Shown here one piece after another: positions 43,156 to 54,910 of a DNA stretch of 64,000 nucleotides. Origin of the DNA: Verrucosispora sp. WMMD573 (GTDB lineage: Bacteria; Actinomycetota; Actinomycetes; Mycobacteriales; Micromonosporaceae); assembly GCF_027497175.1 (NCBI RefSeq), contig NZ_CP114901.1:248001-312000 (forward strand), in the 5' to 3' direction. The notes beneath the pieces are model-generated. The model was not told the origin of the DNA and did no database searches. It worked only from the letters and a program-made list of their open reading frames with translations. Every line of letters begins with the position of its first letter. Positions within the stretch are counted from its first letter, which is position 1. A program made the position numbers and the translations under genes.

Positions 43156-43717
43156 GACAAAGCTCCATCCGGGGGTCGACGCACACCCGCACCGAGGGGG
43201 TCAGTCAGGCGTACGCAAGCACCAGAAAGGCGCTCAAGCTTTCAAGAGGGGGAAAAGATCTCCGGGACGCGGGGCCGATAGGGCCGCTTCGCATCGCCGG
43301 GACCATGTGTAACGACCACCGACCCGCCACCATTCCCGGGGGCCACCCGCGGCGGCGGGCAGTCGTTCACGGCCGTTCGGGAGTGTTCAACGACCCGCCG
43401 GCCCGCACCATTCCCGAGGCACGACCCGCCCCTGGCCGGCGATCGTCCTCACCCCTTCAGACCCGTCCAACACCCCCACCCCGCCACCCACTCCACCCCA
43501 ACCGAACGCCCGGAACCCCATCCCAACCCCCAACAACCCGCAATCTTGGTCCGAAACCGCCCACCAGAGGGCAGAAACGCCCCAAGATCCACACCGAACG
43601 CCGACACCTCCGCCGACAAGGGTGTGGCCCACCACGCCGGGGCAGGGACCATTCCCAACCACCCGGAACCACACCCCACACCCAAACCCCCCACACCCCA
43701 CACCCCACACCCCACAG
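43156..43717. other. Long intergenic region, C-rich on the plus strand
   Basis: Together with the palindrome that follows, 655 bp without a credible gene. From about 43390 the plus strand is strongly C-rich and G-poor (many CACCCC and CACACCC units, especially 43667-43715), unlike the codon-driven composition around it. Open frames through it are low complexity. The first 150 bp must hold the promoter of the secreted-protein gene. Confidence 0.65.
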
Positions 43718-43780
43718 CGTTGATCATGAGGTTAGCGGCAGATCTGGAGATCAAAAACGCCGCTAACCTCATGATCAACG
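43718..43780. repeat. Intergenic palindrome with 22-bp perfect arms
   Basis: Arms at 43718-43739 and 43759-43780 are exact complements (core TTGATCATGAGGTTAGCGGC), loop 19 nt. The arm shares GATCATG with the palindromes at 4454 and 25222. It lies 30 bp after the end of the DUF2550 gene, so it may terminate the atpC-DUF2550 transcript. Confidence 0.88.
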
Positions 43781-43810
43781 AGGAGCGGCGGGGGTGTGGG
43801 GCTGGGGCTG

Positions 43811-44266
43811 TCAGGCGGCGGGCCAGTCTTGGGAGGCCATACGTGGCGAGACCGCCCCCGGAGGGGCGGCCTCAAGCCAGGAGAGAAACCCGGTGACGGT
43901 GGATCGTGCCATGGCGATCTCAACCGGGGCGTGTCGACTGGTACAGCGGAGAATGATCCAGTCGGCCGGCATGGACATTCGTTCCTGCCCCTCGGGCAGT
44001 CGCCGTCGTTCGACCGCCAGCCCTTCACGGGACAGCACCCGTTTGGGGCGTACGGCGAAACTGAACATCCGGTACCAGCGGAGTTCGTCGCCGACGAAGC
44101 GGCCGAAGCCGGGTGACCAGCCGCGGCCGTCGAGCATGGTGGAGGTCCGGACACTGAGCCGGATGATGCCTCCGCTACGGGTGACCAGAGCCCGCCGGAT
44201 GAAGAGAAACAGGAACGCGCCGAGGAGCACGGCGACGCCGATTCCGACCCCTTCGACGATCTCCAT
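43811..44266 (-). CDS. DUF2550 membrane protein
   Basis: 151 residues. One N-terminal membrane helix (about 5-24) followed by a basic cytoplasmic domain (ELRWYRMFSFAVRPKRVL; DWIILRC). DUF2550 genes sit next to atpC across actinobacteria, as here (12-bp gap), but the function is unknown. Confidence 0.88.
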   Translation of the reverse strand: MEIVEGVGIGVAVLLGAFLFLFIRRALVTRSGGIIRLSVRTSTMLDGRGWSPGFGRFVGDELRWYRMFSFAVRPKRVLSREGLAVERRRLPEGQERMSMPADWIILRCTSRHAPVEIAMARSTVTGFLSWLEAAPPGAVSPRMASQDWPAA

Positions 44267-44278
44267 CGGCGGGTCGGC

Positions 44279-44563
44279 TCAGTTGCCGGAGGCTGCGGAG
44301 GCCGGAGTGGCGGTCTCGGCCAGTACCGTCACGCCCTGCTCGCTGACCGAGAGGAAGCCGCCTGCCACGTCGTAGCTGAGCTGCTCACCCCCGGGAAGCT
44401 TGATGCGTACCTGGCCGGGCTCGGCGAGCTGGCCAAGCAGGGGCGCGTGCCCCGGCAGCACACCCAGCTCACCTTCGGTCGTCCGGGCCATGACCATCTC
44501 GGCCATGCCCGACCAGACCTTTTCCTCGACGGCCACGAGCTGGACGTTAAGCTGCTCTGCCAC
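44279..44563 (-). CDS. atpC: ATP synthase epsilon subunit, lacking the C-terminal helical domain
   Basis: 94 residues: only the N-terminal beta-sandwich (LNVQLVAVEEKVWSG ... LGVLPGHAPLLGQL ... GGFLSVSEQGVTVLAE) that joins the rotor to the c-ring. The two-helix C-terminal domain (residues about 90-138 in E. coli), which inhibits ATP hydrolysis, is missing; the sequence ends in a short Ala/Ser tail at a normal stop. Unusually, the gene is parted from atpD by an LCP gene and over 1.5 kb, so it is not co-translated with the rest of F1. Confidence 0.93.
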   Translation of the reverse strand: MAEQLNVQLVAVEEKVWSGMAEMVMARTTEGELGVLPGHAPLLGQLAEPGQVRIKLPGGEQLSYDVAGGFLSVSEQGVTVLAETATPASAASGN

Positions 44564-44652
44564 GCTGTCTCCTTGCTGAGGCGGCGGATTGGGGAAATTC
44601 TAGTCGCGCCCGGGACCTGTTCTTCAGGCGGGTGCCAAGACCCGCGCCACGA

Positions 44653-45795
44653 TCAGCTCCGGTTCACCAGCTTCGGATGTTCGAGTAGGAACGGGTCCAA
44701 CAGCTCCCGCTCCAGAGCGACGAAGAAGTCGTCCACCTCGGGCGCGAACTGTTCACCGAGGTACTTGCCGTTTTCCTTGATTCCGCCGCCCGGCAGCTTG
44801 ATCATCTGGATGTTGCCGGGACGGATGTCCTTGAGGGCGACGGCGAAGTCGACCACGCTGTGCCCCCGGCCGCTGAAAATCAGCGACTCGCCAGCCGCAC
44901 GGAGCACCTTGTCCAGCTTGACCGGGTTGGTCACCACGTCGGCGCTGAGTGCCTGACCCGCCATCGCCTTGACGAACTGCTGCTGGTGTCGCTGCCGGCC
45001 GTAGTCGCCGTCGGGGACACCGTTCTCCGGGTACCGCTGGCGGACGTAGTCCAGCGCCTGCCAACCGCTCAGGTGCTGCTTGCCCTTCGGGTAGACCGCC
45101 TGCGGCCCGACGTACCCGCCGCCGCCGGGTTTGCCCTGACGGTGCTTGCCGCTCGGCTCCCGGTGCTCCGAGCGGACTTCCCGCTCGATGTTCATCGTGA
45201 CACCGCCCATGGCATCAACGATCTTCTGGAAGCCGGAGAAGTTGATGATCGCGCCCGCGTCGAACCGCTTGATGCCGGTGACCCGCTGCACGGTGAGGGC
45301 GAGCAACTCGAAGCCCTTCGCCGCGTCCGGCTTTCCGCCGGGCACCCGACTGCCGTACGACATAGCCGCGTTCAGCTTGGTGGTGTCGCCGGGGAAGTCG
45401 GCCTTCTCGAACGGCGGGATCTCCACGTAGAGGTCGCGCGGCAGGGAGAAGAGGTACGCGCGGTCCATCTCCTCCGGCACGTGCAGCACCATGATCGCGT
45501 CGGACAGCGGCGGAGTGTCCTTGTCGCGAGGGTCGATGCCGACCAGCAGGATGTTGAGCGGGCCCTTGATGTCGCTCTTGGGGGTGGCCGCACCGGCCGC
45601 CTGGTCGCCGAAGAGGTCCGCCTTGCCGACCGCGCCCTCGTAGCGGGCCATCAGCGCCTCCGCGCCCACCAGGCTGGTCCCGCTGAGCACCATCAGGACG
45701 ACGCCGAAGATGGTGCAGAGCTGCGCCCAGCGGGGCACGCCCCGCCACACCGACGAGCGCCCACCGCGCTTGCCGCGTCTGCCGGCCTTACCCAC
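44653..45795 (-). CDS. LytR-CpsA-Psr (LCP) family cell-wall ligase
   Basis: 380 residues from GTG 45795, chosen because CGGAG lies 6 nt upstream; the ATG at 45801 would touch the ribosome site. Basic cytoplasmic N-terminus, one membrane helix (about 24-46), then an extracellular LCP domain (about 78-360) with LLVGIDPRDKD, D99, LPRDLYVEIP (R120) and YVRQRYPENGVPDGDYGRQRHQQ. LCP enzymes attach glycopolymers (teichoic acid, arabinogalactan-like) from lipid carriers to peptidoglycan. Its position inside the ATP synthase cluster, between atpD and atpC, is unusual. Confidence 0.9.
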   Translation of the reverse strand: MGKAGRRGKRGGRSSVWRGVPRWAQLCTIFGVVLMVLSGTSLVGAEALMARYEGAVGKADLFGDQAAGAATPKSDIKGPLNILLVGIDPRDKDTPPLSDAIMVLHVPEEMDRAYLFSLPRDLYVEIPPFEKADFPGDTTKLNAAMSYGSRVPGGKPDAAKGFELLALTVQRVTGIKRFDAGAIINFSGFQKIVDAMGGVTMNIEREVRSEHREPSGKHRQGKPGGGGYVGPQAVYPKGKQHLSGWQALDYVRQRYPENGVPDGDYGRQRHQQQFVKAMAGQALSADVVTNPVKLDKVLRAAGESLIFSGRGHSVVDFAVALKDIRPGNIQMIKLPGGGIKENGKYLGEQFAPEVDDFFVALERELLDPFLLEHPKLVNRS

Positions 45796-45912
45796 AAGCA
45801 TCTCCGTTCGTCGCGCCCCCCGGGGGAAGTACGGGCGCGCGGGGCCGAATGGTTTAACCAATCAACGCTCATCGGCGCATGAGCGTGGCTGTGCGGTGTC
45901 CCACGGCTTGCA

Positions 45913-45938
45913 CCGCGCTGTGCCTTGACACAGCGCGG
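45913..45938. repeat. Inverted repeat upstream of the LCP gene
   Basis: CCGCGCTGTG (45913-45922) and its complement (45929-45938), 6-nt loop, about 118 bp before the LCP start. It could be an operator or 5' leader hairpin. The rest of the 312-bp gap (45796-46107) holds the atpD terminator and no gene that I can see. Confidence 0.5.
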
Positions 45939-46038
45939 GTTGCCTTCCTGCACATCGCACCGACGGTATCTCGCGTTCGGCGTGATCGCCGAGCACGGGT
46001 CACCGGGCAGCGGCGATGGTACGTCGCAAAGATGAACA

Positions 46039-46077
46039 GAAGGCCGCCCCGGGGTTACCGGGGCGGCCTTCTTTTTT
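46039..46077. terminator. Strong hairpin terminator after atpD
   Basis: GAAGGCCGCCCCGG (46039-46052) and its complement (46058-46071), 5-nt loop. The T tract (46072-46077) is on the plus strand, but the hairpin is 31 bp past the atpD stop and should also end the minus-strand ATP synthase transcript, isolating the LCP and atpC genes. Confidence 0.85.
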
Positions 46078-46107
46078 CGTGTCTTGCGGAGGTGCGAGGC
46101 GCGAAGG

Positions 46108-48491
<2,384 letters not shown>

Positions 48492-48500
48492 GGCCCGGCC

Positions 48501-50147
48501 CTACTGCTTCTCGGCCGGAGCCTCGCCGCTGTAGCGGGTGACCGTCTCGTGCTCGGCCTCGCCCTCCAGCGGCGCCGCCGGCGCCTCGTTGATCGTGCGC
48601 TCGTCCTCGCGACCGAGGAAGCCCTGCTTGAACTCCACGACCGCCGAGTCGAGGGTGGCGATGATGTCGTCGTCCCACTTGTTGTCGGCGATCGCCTGGA
48701 GCGTGGCGTTGTGCTTGCGCCGCAGGTGCTCCAGGAACTGGGTCTCGAAGCGCCGCACGTCACCGACCGGGACGTCGTCCAGCTTGCCCTCGGTGCCGGC
48801 CCAGACGGCCACCACCTGCTCCTGCACCGGGTACGGCGAGTAGTTCGGCTGCTTGAGCAGCTCCACCAGCCGGGCACCGCGGTCCAGCTGGGCGCGGGAG
48901 GCCTTGTCCAGGTCGGAGGCGAAGGCGGCGAACGCCTCCAGCTCACGGAACTGGGCGAGGTTGAGCCGCAGCGAACCGGAGACCTTCTTCATCGGCTTCA
49001 CCTGGGCGGCGCCGCCGACCCGGGAGACCGAGGTACCGACGTTGATCGCCGGCCGGACGCCCTGGTTGAAAAGGTCGGTCTCCAGGAAGATCTGACCGTC
49101 GGTGATCGAGATGACGTTGGTCGGGATGAAGGCCGAGATGTCGTTGGCCTTGGTCTCGATGATCGGCAGGCCGGTCATCGAGCCGCCACCCATCTCGTCG
49201 GAGAGCTTCGCGCAGCGCTCCAGCAGCCGGGAGTGCAGGTAGAAGACGTCACCCGGGTACGCCTCGCGGCCCGGCGGGCGACGCAGCAGCAGCGACACGG
49301 CCCGGTACGCCTCGGCCTGCTTGCTCAGGTCGTCGAAGACCACGAGCACGTGCTTGCCGCCGTACATCCAGTGCTGGCCGATCGACGAGCCGGTGTAGGG
49401 GGCGAGGTACTTGAAGCCGGCCGGGTCCGACGCCGGGGAGGCGACGATCGTGGTGTACTCCATCGCGCCCGCCTCCTCAAGGATGCCCTTGATGCCGGCG
49501 ATGGTGGAGGCCTTCTGGCCGATGGCGACGTAGATGCAGCGGACCTGCTTCTTCGGGTCGCCGGAGGCCCAGTTCTCCCGCTGGTTGAGGATGGTGTCCA
49601 GCGCGACGGTGGTCTTGCCGGTCTTCCGGTCACCGATGATCAGCTGCCGCTGGCCCCGACCGATCGGGGTCATCGCGTCGATGGCCTTGATGCCGGTCTG
49701 CATCGGCTCGGAGACGGACTGCCGGGCCATCACGTTGGGCGCCTGCAGCTCCAGCTCGCGGTAGCCCTCGTCGGCGATCTCGCCGAGGCCGTCGATCGGC
49801 TGGCCGAGCGCGTTGACCACGCGGCCCAGGAAGGCGTCGCCGACCGGCACCGAGAGCACCCGGCCGGTGCGCTTGACGCGCTGCCCCTCCTCCAGCCCGG
49901 AGTAGTCGCCGAGGACGACGACACCGATCTCCCGGACGTCGAGGTTCAGCGCCACGCCGAGCGTGCCGTCCTCGAACTCCAGCAGCTCGTTGGTCATGGT
50001 CGAGGGCAGGCCCTCGACGTGGGCGATGCCGTCGCCGGTGTCGGCGACGGTGCCGACCTCCTCACGGGAGACGTCGGGCGAGTAGGAGGAGACGTAGCGC
50101 TCCAGGGCGCCGCGGATCTCCTCCGTCGAGATGGTCAGCTCGGCCAT
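48501..50147 (-). CDS. atpA: ATP synthase F1 alpha subunit
   Basis: 548 residues; non-catalytic nucleotide-binding subunit with Walker [14 protein letters not shown] and the conserved signature around [14 protein letters not shown]. The C-terminal extension of about 35 residues ([24 protein letters not shown]...) is longer than in E. coli; actinobacterial alpha subunits often have such a tail, which in mycobacteria suppresses ATP hydrolysis. Begins after a 91-bp gap from atpH. Confidence 0.97.
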   Translation of the reverse strand: MAELTISTEEIRGALERYVSSYSPDVSREEVGTVADTGDGIAHVEGLPSTMTNELLEFEDGTLGVALNLDVREIGVVVLGDYSGLEEGQRVKRTGRVLSVPVGDAFLGRVVNALGQPIDGLGEIADEGYRELELQAPNVMARQSVSEPMQTGIKAIDAMTPIGRGQRQLIIGDRKTGKTTVALDTILNQRENWASGDPKKQVRCIYVAIGQKASTIAGIKGILEEAGAMEYTTIVASPASDPAGFKYLAPYTGSSIGQHWMYGGKHVLVVFDDLSKQAEAYRAVSLLLRRPPGREAYPGDVFYLHSRLLERCAKLSDEMGGGSMTGLPIIETKANDISAFIPTNVISITDGQIFLETDLFNQGVRPAINVGTSVSRVGGAAQVKPMKKVSGSLRLNLAQFRELEAFAAFASDLDKASRAQLDRGARLVELLKQPNYSPYPVQEQVVAVWAGTEGKLDDVPVGDVRRFETQFLEHLRRKHNATLQAIADNKWDDDIIATLDSAVVEFKQGFLGREDERTINEAPAAPLEGEAEHETVTRYSGEAPAEKQ

Positions 50148-50238
50148 CCTCTGCTTCCTTAAGTATCAGGGCCCGGGATACCTAGTACCGACCGGTCCTC
50201 GGGTCGACTGTCTTTCCGGGCGCTTCGCGCGGTGCTGG

Positions 50239-51060
50239 TCAGCGCTTCGCGAGCGCGTTGCGGGTCTCGTTGAGGCGGCGCAGGATCGTCCCGTCGTAGA
50301 GGTCCGAACCCACCCGTACGCTCACTCCACCGAGGATCGTCGGGTCAACCGTAAGCTTGACAGCAACCTGTCGATCGTATATGGCGGATAGCCGATCGCC
50401 CAGGCGCCGCTCCTCCTCCTCGGTGAGCGGTGCGGCAACCGTCACGTACGCGACCTGCCGGTCCCGCCGCTCCGCCGCCAGCTCCACCAGCCGGGAGAGC
50501 GCGGCGGTGAACGACCGACCACCGAAGCCGGCCAGCGCCGCCTCCGCCAGCCGCACCGTCACCGGCCGGGCCTTGCCCGTCAGCAGCATCCCGACCAGCT
50601 CGGCCCGCTGCGCCACCGGCGCCATCGGGTCGGACAGGGCGTTCGACAGCTGCGGGTCCGCCGCGACCACCTGGCCGAAGCGGAACAGCTCGTCCTCCAC
50701 CTCGCCCAACTCGTCGGCGCGGTCCGCACTGGCCAGCAGCGCCTGCACGCCGAGACCCTCCGCGCCGTCGAGCAGTTCCGACGGCGCGGACCAGCGGCCG
50801 GCGACCAGGGTGCCGAGCAGGTCGAGCGTGTCCGCACCGACCTTGCCGGAGAGCACCGAGGTCAGCAGGCCGGCGCGGTCCGCACCCTCACGGGCCGGGT
50901 CGGAGAGCGCCCGGCGCAGCCGGACCTCCCGCCGCAGCAGGTCCGCGACGGCGAGCAGTTCCGCACCGGTGCCGGCCACGGTCGTCGGCTCGGCGCCGGC
51001 GACGTACTCCTCCAGCCGCGCGAGCGCGGCGGCGTAGGACTCCCGGCTGGCGGCCTGCAT
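50239..51060 (-). CDS. atpH: ATP synthase delta subunit
   Basis: 273 residues, longer than the roughly 177 of E. coli, as in other actinobacteria. It joins the peripheral stalk to F1. Start MQAASRESYAAALARLEEYV; conserved C-terminal VTVAAPLTEEEERRLGDRLSAIYDRQVAVKLTVDPTIL region with the GGVSVRVG motif. Its ATG shares a base with the atpF stop. It is separate from atpF, unlike the fused gene of mycobacteria. Confidence 0.95.
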   Translation of the reverse strand: MQAASRESYAAALARLEEYVAGAEPTTVAGTGAELLAVADLLRREVRLRRALSDPAREGADRAGLLTSVLSGKVGADTLDLLGTLVAGRWSAPSELLDGAEGLGVQALLASADRADELGEVEDELFRFGQVVAADPQLSNALSDPMAPVAQRAELVGMLLTGKARPVTVRLAEAALAGFGGRSFTAALSRLVELAAERRDRQVAYVTVAAPLTEEEERRLGDRLSAIYDRQVAVKLTVDPTILGGVSVRVGSDLYDGTILRRLNETRNALAKR

Positions 51061-51590
51061 CAGCGGGCCCCCGCGCTCTCGAGATCGGTGAGGAACCGCT
51101 CGACGGTGCCCTTACGGCGGGCCTCGTCGGCGAGCGACTCGCCCACGATCCGGCTGGCCAGGTCGACCGCGAGGCCGCCGACCTCCGCGCGCAGCTCGCG
51201 CACGATGGTCTGGCGCTCCACGGCCAGCGACTCCCGGCCGGCGGCGATGATCCGGTCGGACTCCTCCCGGGCCTTGGCCAGGATCTCCGTCCGGATCGAC
51301 TCGGCGTCGGCGCGGGCGTCGTCCCGGATCCGGGCCGCCTCGGTACGCACCTCGGCGAGCTGGGCCCGGTACTGCTCCAGCAGCTGGTTGGCCTCGGCCT
51401 GAGCGGCCTCGGCACGCTTGAGGCCGCCCTCGATCGCGTCGACCCGCGCCTGGTACATCGCCTCCATGCGCGGCATCACGAACTTGAGCAGCACGAAGCA
51501 GAGCAGGGCGAAGGCGATCGTCCCGACGACGAGCTCCTGCCAGATCGGCACGAGCGGGTGGTGCTCTACACCTTCAGCGGCGACATACAT
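51060..51590 (-). CDS. atpF: ATP synthase Fo b subunit
   Basis: 176 residues. One membrane helix near the N-terminus (about 18-38, ELVVGTIAFALLCFVLLKFVM), then a long charged helix forming the peripheral stalk. Located 29 bp after atpE and overlapping atpH by one base. Confidence 0.96.
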   Translation of the reverse strand: MYVAAEGVEHHPLVPIWQELVVGTIAFALLCFVLLKFVMPRMEAMYQARVDAIEGGLKRAEAAQAEANQLLEQYRAQLAEVRTEAARIRDDARADAESIRTEILAKAREESDRIIAAGRESLAVERQTIVRELRAEVGGLAVDLASRIVGESLADEARRKGTVERFLTDLESAGAR

Positions 51591-51619
51591 GTCAGACCTC
51601 CGGGTCGCGTCGGGCTACG

Positions 51620-51841
51620 TCAGACTGCGAACGCGAGCACCAGGCCGAACAGGGCGAGCGCCTCGACCAGCGCGAAGCCCAGGACCAGCCAGGTGCGGTT
51701 GTAGCCGGCGGACTCCGGCTGGCGGGCGCTGGCCTGGATGTAGGCCGCGAAGACCAGGGCGACACCGATGCCGGGGCCGATGGCGGCGAGACCGTAACCG
51801 ATGGTGTTGACGCTGCCCTCGATGGCGGCAATAACGTCCAT
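51620..51841 (-). CDS. atpE: ATP synthase Fo c subunit (proteolipid)
   Basis: 73 residues, two membrane helices with the Gly-rich first helix ([13 protein letters not shown]) and the proton-binding carboxylate E60 (FALVEALAL) in the second. The polar loop is ARQPE. No Na-binding signature is evident, so it is H+-type. Forms the rotor ring. Confidence 0.97.
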   Translation of the reverse strand: MDVIAAIEGSVNTIGYGLAAIGPGIGVALVFAAYIQASARQPESAGYNRTWLVLGFALVEALALFGLVLAFAV

Positions 51842-51936
51842 TGCGGGTATTCCTCCTAGTAGACGCGTGAGTCCTCACGCGTACGCGGTCGTACCGGAAG
51901 CTTGGTCGGGCCGGGCGGCCCGCCGAGGTCTGTGGG

Positions 51937-52716
51937 TCAGTGCCCGTCGGCGAGCGACGTGCCGATGTAGTTGGCGGTCAGGGTGACGAAGACGTATGCC
52001 TGCAACAGCGCGACGAGCACCTCGAAGAAGGCCATCAGGATCGCCATCAGGAACGAGAAGACCGACGTCACCTGGACGAAGATGTTGTCCGAGGCGAGCA
52101 TCACGAAGCCGCCGACGGTGAACACCAGCAGGATCAGGTGCCCGGCGAACATGTTGGCGAAGAGTCGTACCGCCAGGGTGACCGGCCGGTTGATGAAGTT
52201 CTGCAGGAACTCGATCGGAATCAGCAGGAAGTGCATCGGCCACGGCACACCGGGAATGATCAGGCTCTGCTTGAGGTAGCGGCCCAGACCCTGCTTGCGG
52301 ACACCGATGTAGAGGTACATCACGTAGGTGATCGCGGCCAGCACGATCGGGAAGGCGATGTGCGAGTTCGGGGAGATCTGCAACCCGGGGGTGACGCCGA
52401 AGAGGTTCGTCACCGCGATGAAGCAGAACAGCACGGTGAAGTAGGGCGCGAACCGGATGCCGTCCTTGCCCATCTGCTCGCGGGCGATGTTGTCCCGGAC
52501 CAGGCCGTAGATCGACTCCGCGTACCACTGGCCCTTGCTCGGCACCAGCTTCGGGTTCCGGTAGGTGGCCATGAAGAAGATGATCAGAAGCCCGACGGCC
52601 AGCCAGATCATCAGCGTGAACTTCGTGACCCACGGGCCGGCGAGATCCGGCAGGTAGAAGTCATCGACCTTGGGGGGCCAGGGCAGGCCCTCTGCGGCGA
52701 TAAACTGTCCGCTCAC
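51937..52716 (-). CDS. atpB: ATP synthase Fo a subunit
   Basis: 259 residues from GTG 52716, which has GGAGG 8 nt upstream; an in-frame ATG at 52758 overlaps the previous gene region and lacks a ribosome site. Five or six membrane helices; the essential Arg lies in PVTLAVRLFANMFAGH and the C-terminal helix has LLQAYVFVTLTANYIG. It forms the proton half-channels with the c-ring. Confidence 0.96.
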   Translation of the reverse strand: MSGQFIAAEGLPWPPKVDDFYLPDLAGPWVTKFTLMIWLAVGLLIIFFMATYRNPKLVPSKGQWYAESIYGLVRDNIAREQMGKDGIRFAPYFTVLFCFIAVTNLFGVTPGLQISPNSHIAFPIVLAAITYVMYLYIGVRKQGLGRYLKQSLIIPGVPWPMHFLLIPIEFLQNFINRPVTLAVRLFANMFAGHLILLVFTVGGFVMLASDNIFVQVTSVFSFLMAILMAFFEVLVALLQAYVFVTLTANYIGTSLADGH

Positions 52717-52758
52717 CGTGTCATCCTCCGCACTCGACAGACCCGCGCGTGCCGGCAC

Positions 52759-52980
52759 TCAGGCACTGAGCCTCTTCATGATCAGGTAGATCGCTCCGGC
52801 TGCGCCGAGCATCATGCCGACGGCGATTCCGACGCCGGTCGGCAGGCCCAGGAACTCCCCCGCCAACCAGCCGAGGAATCCCCACACCACGATGCCGGCG
52901 AGCAGGTAGCCGAGGACGGCTCCGGCGACACCTTCCGACGAGTGTTCGTCGGGGCTTCTGCGGTGTGGGTTGTCGGCCAT
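52759..52980 (-). CDS. AtpZ/AtpI-like small membrane protein
   Basis: 73 residues. A hydrophilic N-terminus (MADNPHRRSPDEHSSEG) and two membrane helices (about 20-40 and 48-68) with Gly-rich packing motifs, typical of AtpZ-type proteins encoded before atpB, which are linked to c-ring assembly or Mg/Ca transport. It sits 42 bp before atpB. The 165 bp upstream (52981-53145) hold no gene. Confidence 0.8.
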   Translation of the reverse strand: MADNPHRRSPDEHSSEGVAGAVLGYLLAGIVVWGFLGWLAGEFLGLPTGVGIAVGMMLGAAGAIYLIMKRLSA

Positions 52981-53145
52981 GACGAGGCGAACACTATCAG
53001 CCGGGTGTTTCGCGAGTGTGCGGCACCCCCCACACTGCGAGCAGCGTGCGGGCGGCGAATGCGGCGCGTCAAGCCGGGGTTAGCCTACTCCTGTCCGGCC
53101 AGCCGGACAGGCCGACGAAACGCCGGGGAAACTCCAGCCGTACGG

Positions 53146-53619
53146 TCAGTGATTCGACGATCGGTCCACGCTGGGCAGCGGGGAACGCAACGCCCAGGTC
53201 AGGTGGGCACCGGTCCACACCAGCACGGCCGCGATGATGGCCGCACCCATGTCCGGCAGGCCCGGCCAGCCGGTGGCCGCCACGGCCGCCATCGCCACCC
53301 CCAGGATGACGATCTTCGTGGCGTAGGTGACCAACCCCACCGACATGATCAGTCGCGGGTGGACGGCGTCCGCCCAGGCCACCGAGAGACCCGAGATGAG
53401 GTAGCTGACGATCACCAGGGCGATGCCGGCGGCCACCCCGGCCGCACCGGTCGGGCCGCGCAGCACGGCGGCGGCCGGTACCGCGACCACAGCCAGCGCG
53501 GCACAGGCCAGCAACGGCAGGCGCAGGTACGGCAGCCGGGCCCGGATGGCACCGGGCTCCCCGGCCCGGGGCGCGGTCGCCGGGGGTACGCCGGGTCCGC
53601 CCGTAGGGTGCGCGCTCAT
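53146..53619 (-). CDS. atpI: ATP synthase protein I-like membrane protein
   Basis: 157 residues with four membrane helices after a 30-residue Pro/Gly N-terminus. The position between glyA and atpB and the four-helix pattern fit AtpI, a c-ring assembly factor. ATG 53619 overlaps the glyA stop (ATGA), so it is co-translated with glyA. Confidence 0.82.
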   Translation of the reverse strand: MSAHPTGGPGVPPATAPRAGEPGAIRARLPYLRLPLLACAALAVVAVPAAAVLRGPTGAAGVAAGIALVIVSYLISGLSVAWADAVHPRLIMSVGLVTYATKIVILGVAMAAVAATGWPGLPDMGAAIIAAVLVWTGAHLTWALRSPLPSVDRSSNH

Positions 53620-54902
53620 CGGGGGTACGCCGGAAACTCGGCGGCCAGTTCGGCCACGTCGGCGGCGATCCGGGTCAGCTCGTCGGCGCCACCCGGGGCG
53701 GACGGATCCGTCCGCACCGCTCGGGCGATCAACCCGGCGACCTGACGCATCTGCGCCTCCCTCATGCCCTGTGTGGTGACGCCTGGCGTGCCCACCCGGA
53801 TTCCGGAGGCGACGAACGGTTTCTGCGGGTCGTACGGGATCGCGTTCTTGTTCAACGTGATGGTCGCGGCGTCGCACCGCGCCTCCGCCTCGGCGCCGGT
53901 CACCCCGGTCCCCCGCAGGTCGATCAGGGCCAGGTGGGTGTCGGTGCCGCCGGAGACCGGCCGCATCCCCTCGGCCGCGAGCCCGTCGGCGAGCGCCCGA
54001 GCGTTGGCCACCACCTGCGCGGCGTAACTGCGGTACGCCGGCTGCGCCGCCTCGTGCAGCGCGACCGCCTTGGCCGCCACGGCGTGCATCAGCGGACCGC
54101 CCTGGGTGAACGGGAAGACCGCCTTGTCGATCCGCTCGGCCAGCGACTCCCGGCAGAGGATCATGCCCCCGCGCGGGCCGCGCAGCACCTTGTGGGTGGT
54201 CGCGCAGATCACGTCGGCGTACGGCACCGGCGACGGGATCGCCTGCCCGGCTACCAGCCCGATGAAGTGCGCGGCGTCCACCATCAGGTACGCGCCCACC
54301 TCGTCGGCGATCTCCCGGAACCGGGCGAAGTCGATAAGCCGTGGGTACGCGGTCGCCCCACATATGATCATCTTCGGCTGGTGGGTACGGGCGAGATCCC
54401 GCACCTCGTCGTAGTCGATCAGCTCGGTGTCCCGTTCGACGGTGTAGCCGACGGGCTTGAACCACCGGCCGGAGAAGTTCACCCGACTGCCGTGGGTCAG
54501 GTGCCCGCCGTGCGGCAGCTCCATCGCCAGCACCGTGTCACCCGGCTGCACCAGGGCGGCGTACGCGGCCAGGTTGGCGCTCGCGCCGGAGTGCGGCTGG
54601 AGGTTGGCGTGCTCGGCGCCGAAAAGGTCCTTCGCCCGGGCGATGCCGAGTTCCTCGGCCCGGTCCACCTGCGCGCAGCCGCCGTAGTAGCGCCGGCCCG
54701 GATAGCCCTCGGCGTACTTGTTGGTGAGCGTGGACCCCAGCGCGGCCAGCACCGCGGGCGAGGTGAGGTTCTCGCTGGCGATCAGTTGCAGCCCGCCGCG
54801 CAGCCGGTCCAGCTCGCCCAGCACCACCTCCGCGATCTCCGGGTCGGCCGTGCTGAGCTGCTCGAAGTCCGGCCCCCAGAAGGTGCCCTCGGCGGTCTCC
54901 AC
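53616..54902 (-). CDS. glyA: Serine hydroxymethyltransferase
   Basis: 428 residues from GTG 54902. PLP enzyme converting serine and tetrahydrofolate to glycine and methylene-THF. The PLP lysine is in [13 protein letters not shown]; also [20 protein letters not shown] and [11 protein letters not shown]. Longer frames upstream run into the divergent SDR gene and are rejected. The GTG has TAGACT 8 nt upstream and no ribosome site. It heads the transcript that runs through atpI into the ATP synthase genes. Confidence 0.95.
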   Translation of the reverse strand: METAEGTFWGPDFEQLSTADPEIAEVVLGELDRLRGGLQLIASENLTSPAVLAALGSTLTNKYAEGYPGRRYYGGCAQVDRAEELGIARAKDLFGAEHANLQPHSGASANLAAYAALVQPGDTVLAMELPHGGHLTHGSRVNFSGRWFKPVGYTVERDTELIDYDEVRDLARTHQPKMIICGATAYPRLIDFARFREIADEVGAYLMVDAAHFIGLVAGQAIPSPVPYADVICATTHKVLRGPRGGMILCRESLAERIDKAVFPFTQGGPLMHAVAAKAVALHEAAQPAYRSYAAQVVANARALADGLAAEGMRPVSGGTDTHLALIDLRGTGVTGAEAEARCDAATITLNKNAIPYDPQKPFVASGIRVGTPGVTTQGMREAQMRQVAGLIARAVRTDPSAPGGADELTRIAADVAELAAEFPAYPR

Positions 54903-54910
54903 AGCGCCAG

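Noticed and set aside
43156..43320. Possible ydaO-type (c-di-AMP) riboswitch upstream of the secreted lysozyme-like gene
   Set aside because: Such genes often have one, but I could not find the conserved core segments or pairing in this stretch.
43305..43766. Pro/His/Thr-rich open frame in the C-rich spacer
   Set aside because: Low complexity, present in several frames on both strands, and without a ribosome site.
45796..45861. Earlier starts for the LCP gene (ATG 45801 and an upstream extension)
   Set aside because: The ribosome site CGGAG would be at zero distance or inside the coding region; GTG 45795 has ideal spacing.
50186..50197. TACCGACCGGTC between atpH and atpA resembles the icmA element TACCGACCGGTA
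   Set aside because: It misses the final A, has no 18-bp partner motif, and lies inside the ATP synthase operon; probably chance.
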